NCBI GenBank assembly: GCA_036264355.1
Contig: DATARD010000198.1
Span: 1-64,000, forward strand
Direction: 5' to 3'
Source: UBA5704 sp036264355
GTDB taxonomy: Bacteria > Acidobacteriota > Thermoanaerobaculia > Multivoradales > UBA5704
DNA: 64,000 bases
This document shows, one piece after another, positions 7,202-15,479 of this stretch. Each line of letters begins with the position of its first letter. Position 1 is the first letter of the stretch. A program made the translations under genes and the position numbers. The notes under the pieces were generated by a model, which worked only from the letters and a program-made list of their open reading frames with translations, was not told where the DNA came from and did no database searches.

Positions 7202-8101
7202 ATGAACAATGACCTCTGGCCGGCACTGCCGTACGACACCTGGAAGGACACCTACGCCACCCTCCACATGTGGACGCAGATCGTCGGGAAGATCGCGCTC
7301 GCTCAGGGTCCGCCGCTCAATCACTCCTGGGGGATCGCGCTCCATCTGACGTCGCGCGGATTGATGACGCGGAACCTGGCGCACGGCTCCCGCTCGTTTA
7401 CGCTGGAATTCGACTTTGTCGACCACCAGCTCGTGATCCGGACGACCGACGGCGACCGGCGGGCGTTGCAGCTCGCGCCGCGCTCGGTGGCCGATTTCTA
7501 TCGCGAGGTGATGGCGACGCTGGACGCAATGGCGTTGCCGGTCAAGATCTGGCCGGTTCCTGTGGAGCTGCCTTACCCTCCCATCCCTTTCCAGGAAGAC
7601 ACGGAACACCACTCCTATGACCCCGAGCTCGCGAACCGGTGCTGGCGCATCCTCAGCCAGATCGAGCGGGTGTTCACCAACACGCGCTGCCGGTTCATCG
7701 GCAAGTGCAGCCCGGTGCACTTCTTCTGGGGCGCGTTCGATCTCGCCGTCACCCGCTTCTCGGGGCGGCCGGCGCCGCCGCGCGAAGGCCCGGCGTTCAT
7801 GCGCGAGGCGTACTCACACGAGGTGATCAGCCACGGCTTCTGGTTCGGCGGCGGACCGGTTCCCGAGGCGGTGTTCTATGCCTACAGCGTTCCCGAGCCG
7901 GCGGGCTTCAAGGAAGCGCGCGTGGAGCCGGCCGCCGCGTACTACCACCAGGATCTCGGTGAGTTCCTCCTGCCATATGAAGCCGTCCGCGCGGCGGCCT
8001 CTCCGGAGGCGGCGATCACAGCCTTCGTCGACAGCACCTACGAGAAGGCGGCGACGCTCGCCGGATGGGACCGCGCGGCCCTCGAACGTGCTTCCGGATA
8101 G
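7202..8101 (+). CDS. DUF5996 family protein, intact copy
   Basis: 299 residues starting MNNDLWPALPYDTWKDTYAT, the conserved opening of DUF5996, then HMWTQIVGKIALAQGPPLNH, RFIGKCSPVHFFWGAFDLAV and EAYSHEVISHGFWFGGG. The family is widespread, soluble and of unknown function, with several invariant His and Trp residues. No metal motif is established to my knowledge. There is no obvious operon partner. The broken copy 1.4 kb upstream shows that the locus was duplicated. Confidence 0.88.
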   Translation: MNNDLWPALPYDTWKDTYATLHMWTQIVGKIALAQGPPLNHSWGIALHLTSRGLMTRNLAHGSRSFTLEFDFVDHQLVIRTTDGDRRALQLAPRSVADFYREVMATLDAMALPVKIWPVPVELPYPPIPFQEDTEHHSYDPELANRCWRILSQIERVFTNTRCRFIGKCSPVHFFWGAFDLAVTRFSGRPAPPREGPAFMREAYSHEVISHGFWFGGGPVPEAVFYAYSVPEPAGFKEARVEPAAAYYHQDLGEFLLPYEAVRAAASPEAAITAFVDSTYEKAATLAGWDRAALERASG

Positions 8102-8169
8102 GTTCCGGTTTCTTCTGCGGTAGCATCGGGGTCAAATCCTTCGGAAGGCTCCTCCGAAAGGGGTGGACC

Positions 8170-11100
8170 ATGATGCACCGCGCCGCCGTGTCGTTGCTTC
8201 TCCTCCTCGCCGGGCAGGCTGTGCTCGCCGAGCCCCTGCCCAGGGAGCGGGTGCCCGAGCCGCTCAAGCCTTGGACGGACTGGGTGCTGCGCGGCCAGGA
8301 GGGCGCGCTCTGCCCGTATTTCCTCGGCAGCGACGAGGGGACGGAGTGCTCCTGGCCGGGGCGGCTGACGCTCGATCTCGGGGAGAAGGGCGGCACGTTC
8401 TCCGAGGCGTGGAGCGTGCAGGCCGCCGAATTCGTACCGCTGCCGGGCGATGAACGGCGGTGGCCGCTCGACGTCACGCTGGACGGCAAGCCGGCGGCGG
8501 CGGTGGGGAACGACGGCAAGCCGGGGCTGTGGCTGCCGCCGGGCAATCACACGGTGGCCGGCGTCTTCCGCTGGGACGCGGTGCCGGAGTCGCTGCCGGT
8601 GCCGGCGGAGGTCGGGCTGGTGGCGCTCACGGTGCGCGGCGCCGCGGTGCCTTTCCCGGAGCGTGACGACGAGGGGCAGATCTTTCTGCAACGCTCGCAG
8701 GCGGCGGCCACGGAGGAGGAGAGCCTGGAGGTCCTGGTGCACCGGCGGGTGGTGGACGAGGTGCCGTTGCTGCTGGTGACGCGCATTCAGCTTGCGGTGG
8801 GTGGCAAGGCGCGGGAGATGCTGCTCGGCCGCGCGCTGCCGGCGGGGTTCATCCCGGTCTCCCTGACCGGTCCTTTGCCGGCGCGGCTGGAGCCGGACGG
8901 CAGGTTGCGCACCCAGGTGCGGCCGGGGACGTGGACTTTGGAGCTGACCGCCCGCCAGGCCGGGCCGGTCAAGGCGCTCACCCTGCCGGCGGCGGACAAG
9001 AACGGCGGACCGTGGGCCGAGGAGGAGGTCTGGGTGTTCGACGCCCGGCCGAGCCTGCGCCTCGCCGACGTCGAGGGGCCGGTGTCCGTCGATCCGCAGC
9101 AGACGTCGCTGCCCAACGAATGGAAGAGCCTGCCCGCCTACCGCATGCGGCCGGGGGACACCATGAGCTTCATCGAGCGGCGGCGCGGCGACGCCGATCC
9201 GGCGCCGGACAAGCTGACCCTTCACCGCGTGCTCTGGCTCGATTTCGACGGCGGCGGCTACACTTGGCAGGACCACCTCGCGGGCACTCTCACGCGGAGC
9301 TGGCGGCTGGAGATGCCGGAGCCGAGCTCGCTCCAGCGGGCGGTGATCAGCGGCCGCGACCAGGTGATCACGGCGCGTTCGAAAAACGGCGCGGCCGGCG
9401 TCGAGGTGCGGCAGGGGCAGGTGCAGCTTGCCGCCGAGGGGCGTCTCCCCAATCGATTCGCGCTGCCCGCGGTGAGCTGGGACCACGACTTCCAGAAAGT
9501 CGACGGTGTGCTCAACCTGCCTCCCGGCTGGAAGCTCTTCGCCGTCACCGGGGTGGACGAGGTGCCCGGCACCTGGATCAGCCGCTGGACGCTGCTCGAT
9601 CTCTTCCTGGTGCTGGTGATCGCTCTCGCCGTCCGCTATCTCTGGGGCAACCGCTGGGGGCTGCTCGCTCTCCTCGCGATGGCGCTCACCTGGCAGGAGA
9701 GTGAGGCGCCGCGGTGGATCTGGCTCGCGGCTCTCGCCACCGCGGCTCTCTTGCGGCTGCTGCACAAGGAGGGGCGCGCCCGCACGCTGGTGCGCTTGCT
9801 CTGGGCGGTGTCGCTGATCGGTCTGGTGCTGATCAGCATTGCGTTCCTGGCCGGGCAGATCCGGCAGGCGATCTACCCCACGCTCGAATATCCCTACAAC
9901 TCGGTGGGGGCCGAGGGGACCGTGGTCGACGAGACGGCGCAAGTGTCGCTCGGCGCGGTGCCGGAGCGCGACAAGCTCAAGGCCGAGAACGAGGCGCCGA
10001 CCTCGATGAACGCTCCGGCCCCACAAGGTGTCGCGGGGGGCGTCCCCGGCGTCGCACTGATGCCGGCTGCTCCGCCACCTCCGCCGCCTCCCGCACCTCT
10101 TCCCAAGCCGGCGCCCAGGCGTGCGCAACCGGAACAAAAGGTCGCGAGCGATTGGCGGGGCACCGGCAGGTACGCCACATCCAGCCTCAGTTGGGTCGAT
10201 CCCAAGGCGGTCGTCAACACCGGCCCGGGTCTGCCCGCGTGGCAGTGGAATCAGGTGCCCTTGCGCTGGAGCGGGCCGGTCCAGAAGGGTCAGCACATCC
10301 GCTTCTTCCTGCTCTCCCCGCTCGCCAACTTCGTGCTCGCCTTCCTGCGCGCGGCGCTCCTGGTCCTCCTGATCCTGCGGCTCCTCGGCCTCACCGCCGT
10401 GCCGCCCTCCTGGCGCCGGCCACCGGCGGCAGCCGCGGTCCTGCTGATCCTCCTGGCCTTTTTCCTGGTGCCCAGCGGCGCCAAGGCCGCCGACATGCCG
10501 CCGCAGGATCTGCTGGACAAGCTGCGCGAAGCGTTGACCGAAAAGCCCGCATGCCATCCGAATTGCGCCGCGAGCCCGCGGATGTTCGTGGACGCCTCGC
10601 CGCAAGGGCTGCGGCTGCGGGTCGAAATCGGGGTGTCTGCGACGGTCGCGGCGGTCGCCGTGCCGCTCCCCGGCGGCGCACAGCAGTGGGTGCCGACCGA
10701 GGTGCAGGTGGACGGCGTCGCGGCAGCCGTGGTGCGCTCGGAGGACGGCCGCCTCTGGGTGCGGGTCGCGGCCGGGAAGCACGAGATCGCCGTGAGCGGT
10801 GCGCTGCCGCAGCGCGACGTGGTGCAGATCCCGCTGCCGCTCAAGCCGCACTACGTCACCGCGGCGGCCAGCGGTTGGACGATCGACGGCATCCATGAGG
10901 ACGGCCAGGTGGACGACTCGCTCCAGCTCACCCGGTCGCGCGGCAACGGCCCGGCGGTTTCCGGCGCGCTGCAGCCCGGCGAGCTGCCGCCGTTCCTGGA
11001 AGTCGACCGCACCGTGCGCCTCGGCCTCACTTGGCAGATGGAGACTCACGTCCTGCGGAAATCGCCCCTCGGCACGCCGGTCGTCGCCGCGGTGCCGCTC

Positions 11101-12399
11101 CTGGCGGGCGAGTCGGTGACCACCGCCGGCATTCGCGTGCAGAAGGGAGAGGTGCTGGTGAACCTCGGGCCGCAGGTGCAGGAGACGGCGTGGACGTCGA
11201 CCCTGGAGCAGCGGCCGGAGATCGCGCTCACCGCGCCGGACACTCTGGTGTGGAGCGAAGTCTGGCGGCTCGACGCGAGCCCGCTCTGGCATGTCGAAGC
11301 ACAGGGCATCCCGCCGGTGCACACGGCCGAGGGCGCGGAGGTGCGGGTCCCCGAATGGCGCCCGTGGCCGAGGGAGACGGTGAAGCTCGCCGTTTCGCGG
11401 CCGGAAGGGGTTCCCGGTCAATCGCTGACCATCGACCGCAGCATCCTCACCGTCACTCCCGGCCTGCGCTCGACCGAGACGCGGCTCGATCTCTCCCTGC
11501 GCAGCAGCCGCGGCGGCCGGCATCCGGTGGTGCTGCCCGACAAGGCGGAGCTGACCGCGGTCCTCATCGACGGCACAGCGCAGCCGATCCGCCAGGAAGG
11601 GCGGCAGGTCGCGCTGCCGATCCGTCCCGGCGCGCAACAGATCACCCTCACCTGGCGGGAGAGCCGCGGGACGTCCCTGTTCTTCCGGACGCCGGACGTC
11701 GACCTGAAAACCCGCAGCGTCAACGCGTTGATCTCGGTCGACACCGCCGGACGCTGGATCCTGCTGCTCGGCGGGCCGCGGCTCGGCCCGGCGGTCCTCT
11801 TCTGGAGCCTGCTGCTGGTGATCATGCTGGTGGCGGTCGCCTTGAGCCGGCTGCCGCTCACTCCGCTCGGCATCCGCGACTGGGCGCTCCTCGGCGTCGG
11901 CCTCTCGCAGGTGCCGCTCGCCGCCGCCGCCTGGGTGGCCGGCTGGCTCCTCCTCCTCGGCCTGCGCCGCGACCGGGGCGCCACGATCCGCCGCGACCGC
12001 GTGTTCGATCTCGGGCAGATCTTCCTGGCGGTCTGGACGCTGGTCGCCCTGATCATCCTCTTCTGGGCGATCCAGCAGGGTCTCCTGGGAACCCCCGAGA
12101 TGCAGATCACCGGCAACGGCTCGACGGCGAGCCAGCTCCACTGGTACACCGACCGCGCCGGCGAGATCCTTCCCGCCGCCTGGATCTTCTCCGTGCCGAT
12201 TTTCGTCTACCGCCTCGCCATGCTCGCCTGGGCGCTCTGGCTCGCCCTCGCCCTCCTGCGCTGGCTGCGCTGGGGCTGGGAGAGCCTCAACACCGGAGGC
12301 GGCTGGAGGGCGTGGGGTCCGTGGTGGCGGCTGCAGAAAAAGGGCGCGACACCACCGCCGTTGCCGGGGCCGGCGGGTACACGGACGAGCACGGACTGA
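8170..12399 (+). CDS. Giant secreted/membrane protein of unknown function
   Basis: About 1409 residues from ATG 8170, preceded by GAAAGGGG. A signal peptide (HRAAVSLLLLLAGQAVLA) leads a large beta-rich exported N-terminal part (to residue about 470). A membrane cluster follows at about 475-560, then a Pro-rich linker (a run of proline after MPAA) and a TM near 720. TM and a second beta-rich part come next (DLLDKLREALTEKPACHPNC start), then a second membrane cluster at about 1205-1390. The layout is a duplicated soluble-plus-membrane unit. A segment such as LPIRPGAQQITLTWRESRGT is repeated in style in both halves. I know no characterised homologue; envelope assembly or export is a guess. Confidence 0.75.
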   Translation: MMHRAAVSLLLLLAGQAVLAEPLPRERVPEPLKPWTDWVLRGQEGALCPYFLGSDEGTECSWPGRLTLDLGEKGGTFSEAWSVQAAEFVPLPGDERRWPLDVTLDGKPAAAVGNDGKPGLWLPPGNHTVAGVFRWDAVPESLPVPAEVGLVALTVRGAAVPFPERDDEGQIFLQRSQAAATEEESLEVLVHRRVVDEVPLLLVTRIQLAVGGKAREMLLGRALPAGFIPVSLTGPLPARLEPDGRLRTQVRPGTWTLELTARQAGPVKALTLPAADKNGGPWAEEEVWVFDARPSLRLADVEGPVSVDPQQTSLPNEWKSLPAYRMRPGDTMSFIERRRGDADPAPDKLTLHRVLWLDFDGGGYTWQDHLAGTLTRSWRLEMPEPSSLQRAVISGRDQVITARSKNGAAGVEVRQGQVQLAAEGRLPNRFALPAVSWDHDFQKVDGVLNLPPGWKLFAVTGVDEVPGTWISRWTLLDLFLVLVIALAVRYLWGNRWGLLALLAMALTWQESEAPRWIWLAALATAALLRLLHKEGRARTLVRLLWAVSLIGLVLISIAFLAGQIRQAIYPTLEYPYNSVGAEGTVVDETAQVSLGAVPERDKLKAENEAPTSMNAPAPQGVAGGVPGVALMPAAPPPPPPPAPLPKPAPRRAQPEQKVASDWRGTGRYATSSLSWVDPKAVVNTGPGLPAWQWNQVPLRWSGPVQKGQHIRFFLLSPLANFVLAFLRAALLVLLILRLLGLTAVPPSWRRPPAAAAVLLILLAFFLVPSGAKAADMPPQDLLDKLREALTEKPACHPNCAASPRMFVDASPQGLRLRVEIGVSATVAAVAVPLPGGAQQWVPTEVQVDGVAAAVVRSEDGRLWVRVAAGKHEIAVSGALPQRDVVQIPLPLKPHYVTAAASGWTIDGIHEDGQVDDSLQLTRSRGNGPAVSGALQPGELPPFLEVDRTVRLGLTWQMETHVLRKSPLGTPVVAAVPLLAGESVTTAGIRVQKGEVLVNLGPQVQETAWTSTLEQRPEIALTAPDTLVWSEVWRLDASPLWHVEAQGIPPVHTAEGAEVRVPEWRPWPRETVKLAVSRPEGVPGQSLTIDRSILTVTPGLRSTETRLDLSLRSSRGGRHPVVLPDKAELTAVLIDGTAQPIRQEGRQVALPIRPGAQQITLTWRESRGTSLFFRTPDVDLKTRSVNALISVDTAGRWILLLGGPRLGPAVLFWSLLLVIMLVAVALSRLPLTPLGIRDWALLGVGLSQVPLAAAAWVAGWLLLLGLRRDRGATIRRDRVFDLGQIFLAVWTLVALIILFWAIQQGLLGTPEMQITGNGSTASQLHWYTDRAGEILPAAWIFSVPIFVYRLAMLAWALWLALALLRWLRWGWESLNTGGGWRAWGPWWRLQKKGATPPPLPGPAGTRTSTD

Positions 12400-12516
12400 C
12401 ACGGCCCCACACGGACGGTTCCTCCTGTCCGTGAACGTCTGTGAAAGTCCGTGCTCGTCCGTGCCGGTGTGCGCCGGTGTGCGCCGGTGTCCGCCGGCGT
12501 CTGCCCGTCGCATGCC
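12381..12516. repeat. Decamer repeats arranged as an inverted pair
   Basis: Four 10-bp units of the form ACGGACnnnC (12381-12420) face nine units of the form GTCCGTGnnn or GTGTGCGCCG (12427-12516). The segment ACGGACGAGCACGGACT (12381-12397) is the exact reverse complement of 12446-12462. The left arm covers the last codons and stop of the giant gene. A transcript would form a long hairpin, possibly acting as terminator or mRNA-end protector. A 10-bp period equals one helical turn. Confidence 0.75.
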
Positions 12517-12553
12517 ACAGTGCCTCCGCAACCTTTTTGACTCGGAGGATCTC

Positions 12554-13846
12554 ATGGCGGCTCTGCCCCGGTGCTTCCTCGTGGCCCTGCTCCTCGTCGC
12601 GGGCGTTCTCCTCCAGGCGTCCGCCGCTCCGCCTGGAGAGGGTGAGCCGCTGCCGGCCGGAGAGAGCCGTGGCCGCGCGATCGACGGCCAGGAGCGGCAG
12701 GTCTACCGGATCGCCGTGACCGCCGGCTCCCCGCTCCTCGTCACCATCGACCAGCAAGGGATCGATCTCGCCGTCGAGGACGGCATTCCGGGAGAGCCGG
12801 CCGCGGTGACGGTGAACGCTCCCAACGGCCGCTGGGGGCCGGAGACGCTGGTGCTCACGGCGGCCGGGGAGCATCTCGGCGCGTGGGCCGCGATCCTGCG
12901 TTTCCTGCACGATTTCCTGGTCGGCGAGTATGGGCTGATCACCATGGCGATCTCCTATGCCCTGGCGATCGTGCTGCCGATCGTCACCACGTTCTTTCTC
13001 GTCTTCAGCCTGCTCGAAGACTCCGGCTACCTGCCGCGCATGTCGATCCTGGTCAACCGCGTTTTCCGTCTGATGGGTCTGAACGGCAAAGCGGTCCTGC
13101 CGATGATCCTCGGGCTCGGCTGCGACACCATGGCGACGATGACGACGCGCATCCTGGAGACCCGCAAGGAGCGGGTGGTGACCACGATGCTCCTCGCCCT
13201 CGCCGTCCCCTGCTCGGCGCAGCTCGGCGTGCTGCTGGCGATGATGGCGAGCCTCTCGCCGCTGGCCGGCCTCGCCTGGGCGGCGATGATGATCGGCATC
13301 ACCCTGCTGGTGGGCTGGCTCACCGCGCGCTCCTTCCCGGGCGAGGCGGGCGATTTCATCCTGGAGATCCCGCCGATGCGCCGGCCGCAGCTCGCCAACG
13401 TCTGGCGCAAGACGCTCGGCCGCCTGAATTGGTATCTGCGCGAGGTGATCCCGCTCTTCGCGATCGGCACGGCGGCGCTCTTCCTGCTCGACCGGCTGCG
13501 CGTGCTGGGCGCCATCGCGCGGCTGGGCGAGCCGCTGGTCACCGGCTGGCTGGGCCTGCCGAAAGAGACGTCGAGCGCTTTTCTGATCGGTTTTTTGCGC
13601 CGCGACTTCGGCGCCGTCTATCTGCTCGATGCGGCCACCGGGCCGCACCCGCTGCTCTCGCCGCACCAGATCTTCGTCGCGATGATCACCATCACGCTGT
13701 TCATGCCCTGCGTCGCCAATTTCCTGATGATCGGCAAGGAGCACGGCTTCAAGGTGGCCTGGGGCATGGCCGGATTCATCTTTCCCTTCGCATTTCTGAC
13801 GGGTGGTCTGATCCACCACGTGCACCTATGGCTGACCAGATTCTGA
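12554..13846 (+). CDS. feoB: Chimeric protein: secreted N-terminus fused to FeoB permease half, no GTPase domain
   Basis: 430 residues from ATG 12554 (GGAGG at 12544). Residues 1-110 carry a signal peptide (CFLVALLLVAGVLLQASA) and a beta domain (RQVYRIAVTAGSPLLVTIDQ, NAPNGRWGPETLVLTAAGEH). That domain resembles the start of exported TPR/CHAT proteins. From about LGAWAAILRFLH onward it is the FeoB gate/core: EDSGYLPRMSILVNRVFRLM, GLGCDTMATMTTRILETRKE and IPCSAQ-like VPCSAQLG. The roughly 270-residue cytoplasmic G domain that powers Fe2+ uptake is missing, with no room upstream. It overlaps the FeoA-like gene. Either the protein is decayed or it has been rebuilt with a new start; I favour decay after recombination. 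Confidence 0.75.
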   Translation: MAALPRCFLVALLLVAGVLLQASAAPPGEGEPLPAGESRGRAIDGQERQVYRIAVTAGSPLLVTIDQQGIDLAVEDGIPGEPAAVTVNAPNGRWGPETLVLTAAGEHLGAWAAILRFLHDFLVGEYGLITMAISYALAIVLPIVTTFFLVFSLLEDSGYLPRMSILVNRVFRLMGLNGKAVLPMILGLGCDTMATMTTRILETRKERVVTTMLLALAVPCSAQLGVLLAMMASLSPLAGLAWAAMMIGITLLVGWLTARSFPGEAGDFILEIPPMRRPQLANVWRKTLGRLNWYLREVIPLFAIGTAALFLLDRLRVLGAIARLGEPLVTGWLGLPKETSSAFLIGFLRRDFGAVYLLDAATGPHPLLSPHQIFVAMITITLFMPCVANFLMIGKEHGFKVAWGMAGFIFPFAFLTGGLIHHVHLWLTRF

Positions 13847-14313
13847 CCTGTCCCCTCTGCGGGTTCGAGTTCGAGCGGGCGGATTCCCTCTGCCACCACG
13901 GCTGCCCGCTGGGCGCCTTGTGCACTCTCGCCCGCTGTCCTGCCTGCGAGTACGAGTTTCCGGAAAAGCTCCCCGCCGCGGCCTCCGCCGGCCCCTGGTG
14001 GCGGCGCCTCTTCGCCAGGAAGCCCCCCGAGCCGCTCTGCCCGGCCGACGTGGCGGTCACCGTTCTCGATCTGCAAGGCGGCGACACGGCCGAGGTCCTC
14101 GGCCTGGGAGGTGACAGCCCGGCGCGGCGCAACAGCCTCGCCGTCTTCGGCCTCGTCCCCGGGTGCGAGATCGCCGTGCTGCAACGCTATCCGTCGTATG
14201 TCGTCCGCGTGGGCGAGACCATCCTCGCCCTGGAGGACGACGTGGCGCGGGACATCGTGGTGCGGCGGGAGGCGGTGCCGGTCAGCCCGCCGCGCGCCGC
14301 ACATGCCGGATGA
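13828..14313 (+). CDS. Zinc-ribbon plus FeoA (SH3-like) domain protein
   Basis: 161 residues. The N-terminal part has paired CxxC motifs (LTCPLCGFEFE and ARCPACEYEFP) with an intervening C-H-H-G-C, a likely zinc or iron ribbon. The C-terminal half (about 75-150) is a FeoA fold: RRNSLAVFGLVPGCEIAVLQ, then YVVRVGETILALEDDVARDI. FeoA-type proteins assist FeoB. The start overlaps the FeoB stop by 19 bp. Its 3' end overlaps the convergent membrane-protein gene by 32 bp. It looks intact although its FeoB partner lacks the G domain. Confidence 0.78.
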   Translation: MADQILTCPLCGFEFERADSLCHHGCPLGALCTLARCPACEYEFPEKLPAAASAGPWWRRLFARKPPEPLCPADVAVTVLDLQGGDTAEVLGLGGDSPARRNSLAVFGLVPGCEIAVLQRYPSYVVRVGETILALEDDVARDIVVRREAVPVSPPRAAHAG

Positions 14314-15091
14314 GCAGGAACTGGACGACTCCAGCGACGAAGAGATAGCTCTCGGCCATGCCGCGGAAGACTTCGGCGAGGGGAAAACCCCTGGGCGCGA
14401 TGTGCGGCGCCAGGGTGCCGGCCGCGTCGTAGAGCAGCCAGCAGACCTGGCTCGCGGTCACCAGCGCCCAGGGCCAGAAAAACAGGCCGCCGCGCAGCGA
14501 CACCGCGGTCAACAGGAGCGGCGTGATCAGGCACAGGGAAAGGATGTCCGCCACCGCGGAGACGAAGAAGATCAGCGATCCCCAGTCGCCGGCAACGACC
14601 GCGCGGCCGTGCTCCAAGGCCCCCGGACCGGCGACCACGAGAGCCAGGACCGCGGTGACGGCCGCCACGGCGAAAACGCCGGCACGGCCGCCGGGGAGCT
14701 CGATGGCTGCCATCTTCCACGACCGCGCCAGCTCCCAGATGCCGGCGAGGAGGGCGACGTTCGAAAGGATCCCCAGGCCACTCAGGAACGCCTGGGCCTC
14801 CATGCCTCCCGAGCCACCGGCCTGGAACGGCGGAAAGAGACGCAGCACATCGCGCAGCAGGATCAACACCGCGGCCCAGCCCAGGCAGAGCCAAGCCCGC
14901 CGCAGGTGGTCGCCGCGCGCGAACACGGAAACCGCCAGGCAGCAGCCGACCGCCGAGAGGATGCGCACCACGATCCGCTGGTCCGTCATGAACGATTGCA
15001 GGGCATGCGGATCGCTGCCGAGCCACGCGGCCACGGCGGAGAACAGTGCGGCATAGATGAGCGGAAAGACCGCCAGCCAGCGAAAACGCAT
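14282..15091 (-). CDS. Multi-pass membrane protein, unknown
   Basis: 269 residues with about seven or eight predicted helices, for example WLAVFPLIYAALFSAVAAWL, AVAAVTAVLALVVAGPGA and SYLFVAGVVQFLLIRHVRR. There are no transport or enzyme motifs. The hydrophobic plan resembles small 7TM sensory or regulatory membrane domains but has no output domain. It starts immediately after the stop of the 81-residue gene, so the two form an operon and may act together. Confidence 0.6.
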   Translation of the reverse strand: MRFRWLAVFPLIYAALFSAVAAWLGSDPHALQSFMTDQRIVVRILSAVGCCLAVSVFARGDHLRRAWLCLGWAAVLILLRDVLRLFPPFQAGGSGGMEAQAFLSGLGILSNVALLAGIWELARSWKMAAIELPGGRAGVFAVAAVTAVLALVVAGPGALEHGRAVVAGDWGSLIFFVSAVADILSLCLITPLLLTAVSLRGGLFFWPWALVTASQVCWLLYDAAGTLAPHIAPRGFPLAEVFRGMAESYLFVAGVVQFLLIRHVRRAAG

Positions 15092-15337
15092 TCAGCTTAC
15101 CTCGCGTCTGATTTGCAGCAGAACATCGTCCGCGGCCGCGCGCCCCATCAGAGTGCTGAGCGCTGTGCGCAGCCCGTCCAAAAGAGCCGGGACATGCTCC
15201 ATCCGGACATCCTCGGGCACCAATCCGAGCTCCCGCCGTGCCGCGCTCTTGACCCACATCCGGGCGTTGAACTGACCAATGTACGGCGCCAGCCGGTCAG
15301 CAACCTGCTCGGAGACGGCCAAGGAAGAGATCGTCAA
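15092..15337 (-). CDS. Small helical protein paired with the membrane gene
   Basis: 81 residues, beginning MTISSLAVSEQVADRLAPYI. It is soluble and mostly helical, with LGLVPEDVRMEHVPALLDGL and LRTALSTLMGRAAADDVLLQ. There are no Cys pairs or catalytic motifs. It directly abuts the next gene (stop and start are adjacent), suggesting a stoichiometric partner or regulator of that membrane protein. The plan vaguely resembles small helical domains attached to histidine kinases, but I cannot assign it. Confidence 0.5.
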   Translation of the reverse strand: MTISSLAVSEQVADRLAPYIGQFNARMWVKSAARRELGLVPEDVRMEHVPALLDGLRTALSTLMGRAAADDVLLQIRREVS

Positions 15338-15418
15338 ACTACCCCCTCTCAGGGCTTGCCTGGGTTCAGAAATCCGTCCGAGAGTATAGCGCGAGCCTCG
15401 CCGGATCGGGAAAATTGG

Positions 15419-15432
15419 TATACTGCTATAAG
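15419..15432 (+). promoter_or_regulatory. Possible -10 elements before a secreted-protein gene
   Basis: TATACT (15419-15424) and TATAAG (15427-15432) lie in a locally AT-richer stretch 48-61 bp before the GTG start at 15480. I see no convincing -35 hexamer at 17 bp, so this is only a candidate promoter region. Confidence 0.3.
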
Positions 15433-15479
15433 AGCAACCGTGTGAGGATCGTTCTGAGGACCGTCTGGGAGATTACGAC

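Noticed and set aside
8038..12555. 1505-codon minus-strand frame opposite the giant protein
   Set aside because: Low-complexity Arg/Gly/Glu/Ala composition without domains; a shadow of the high-GC plus-strand gene.
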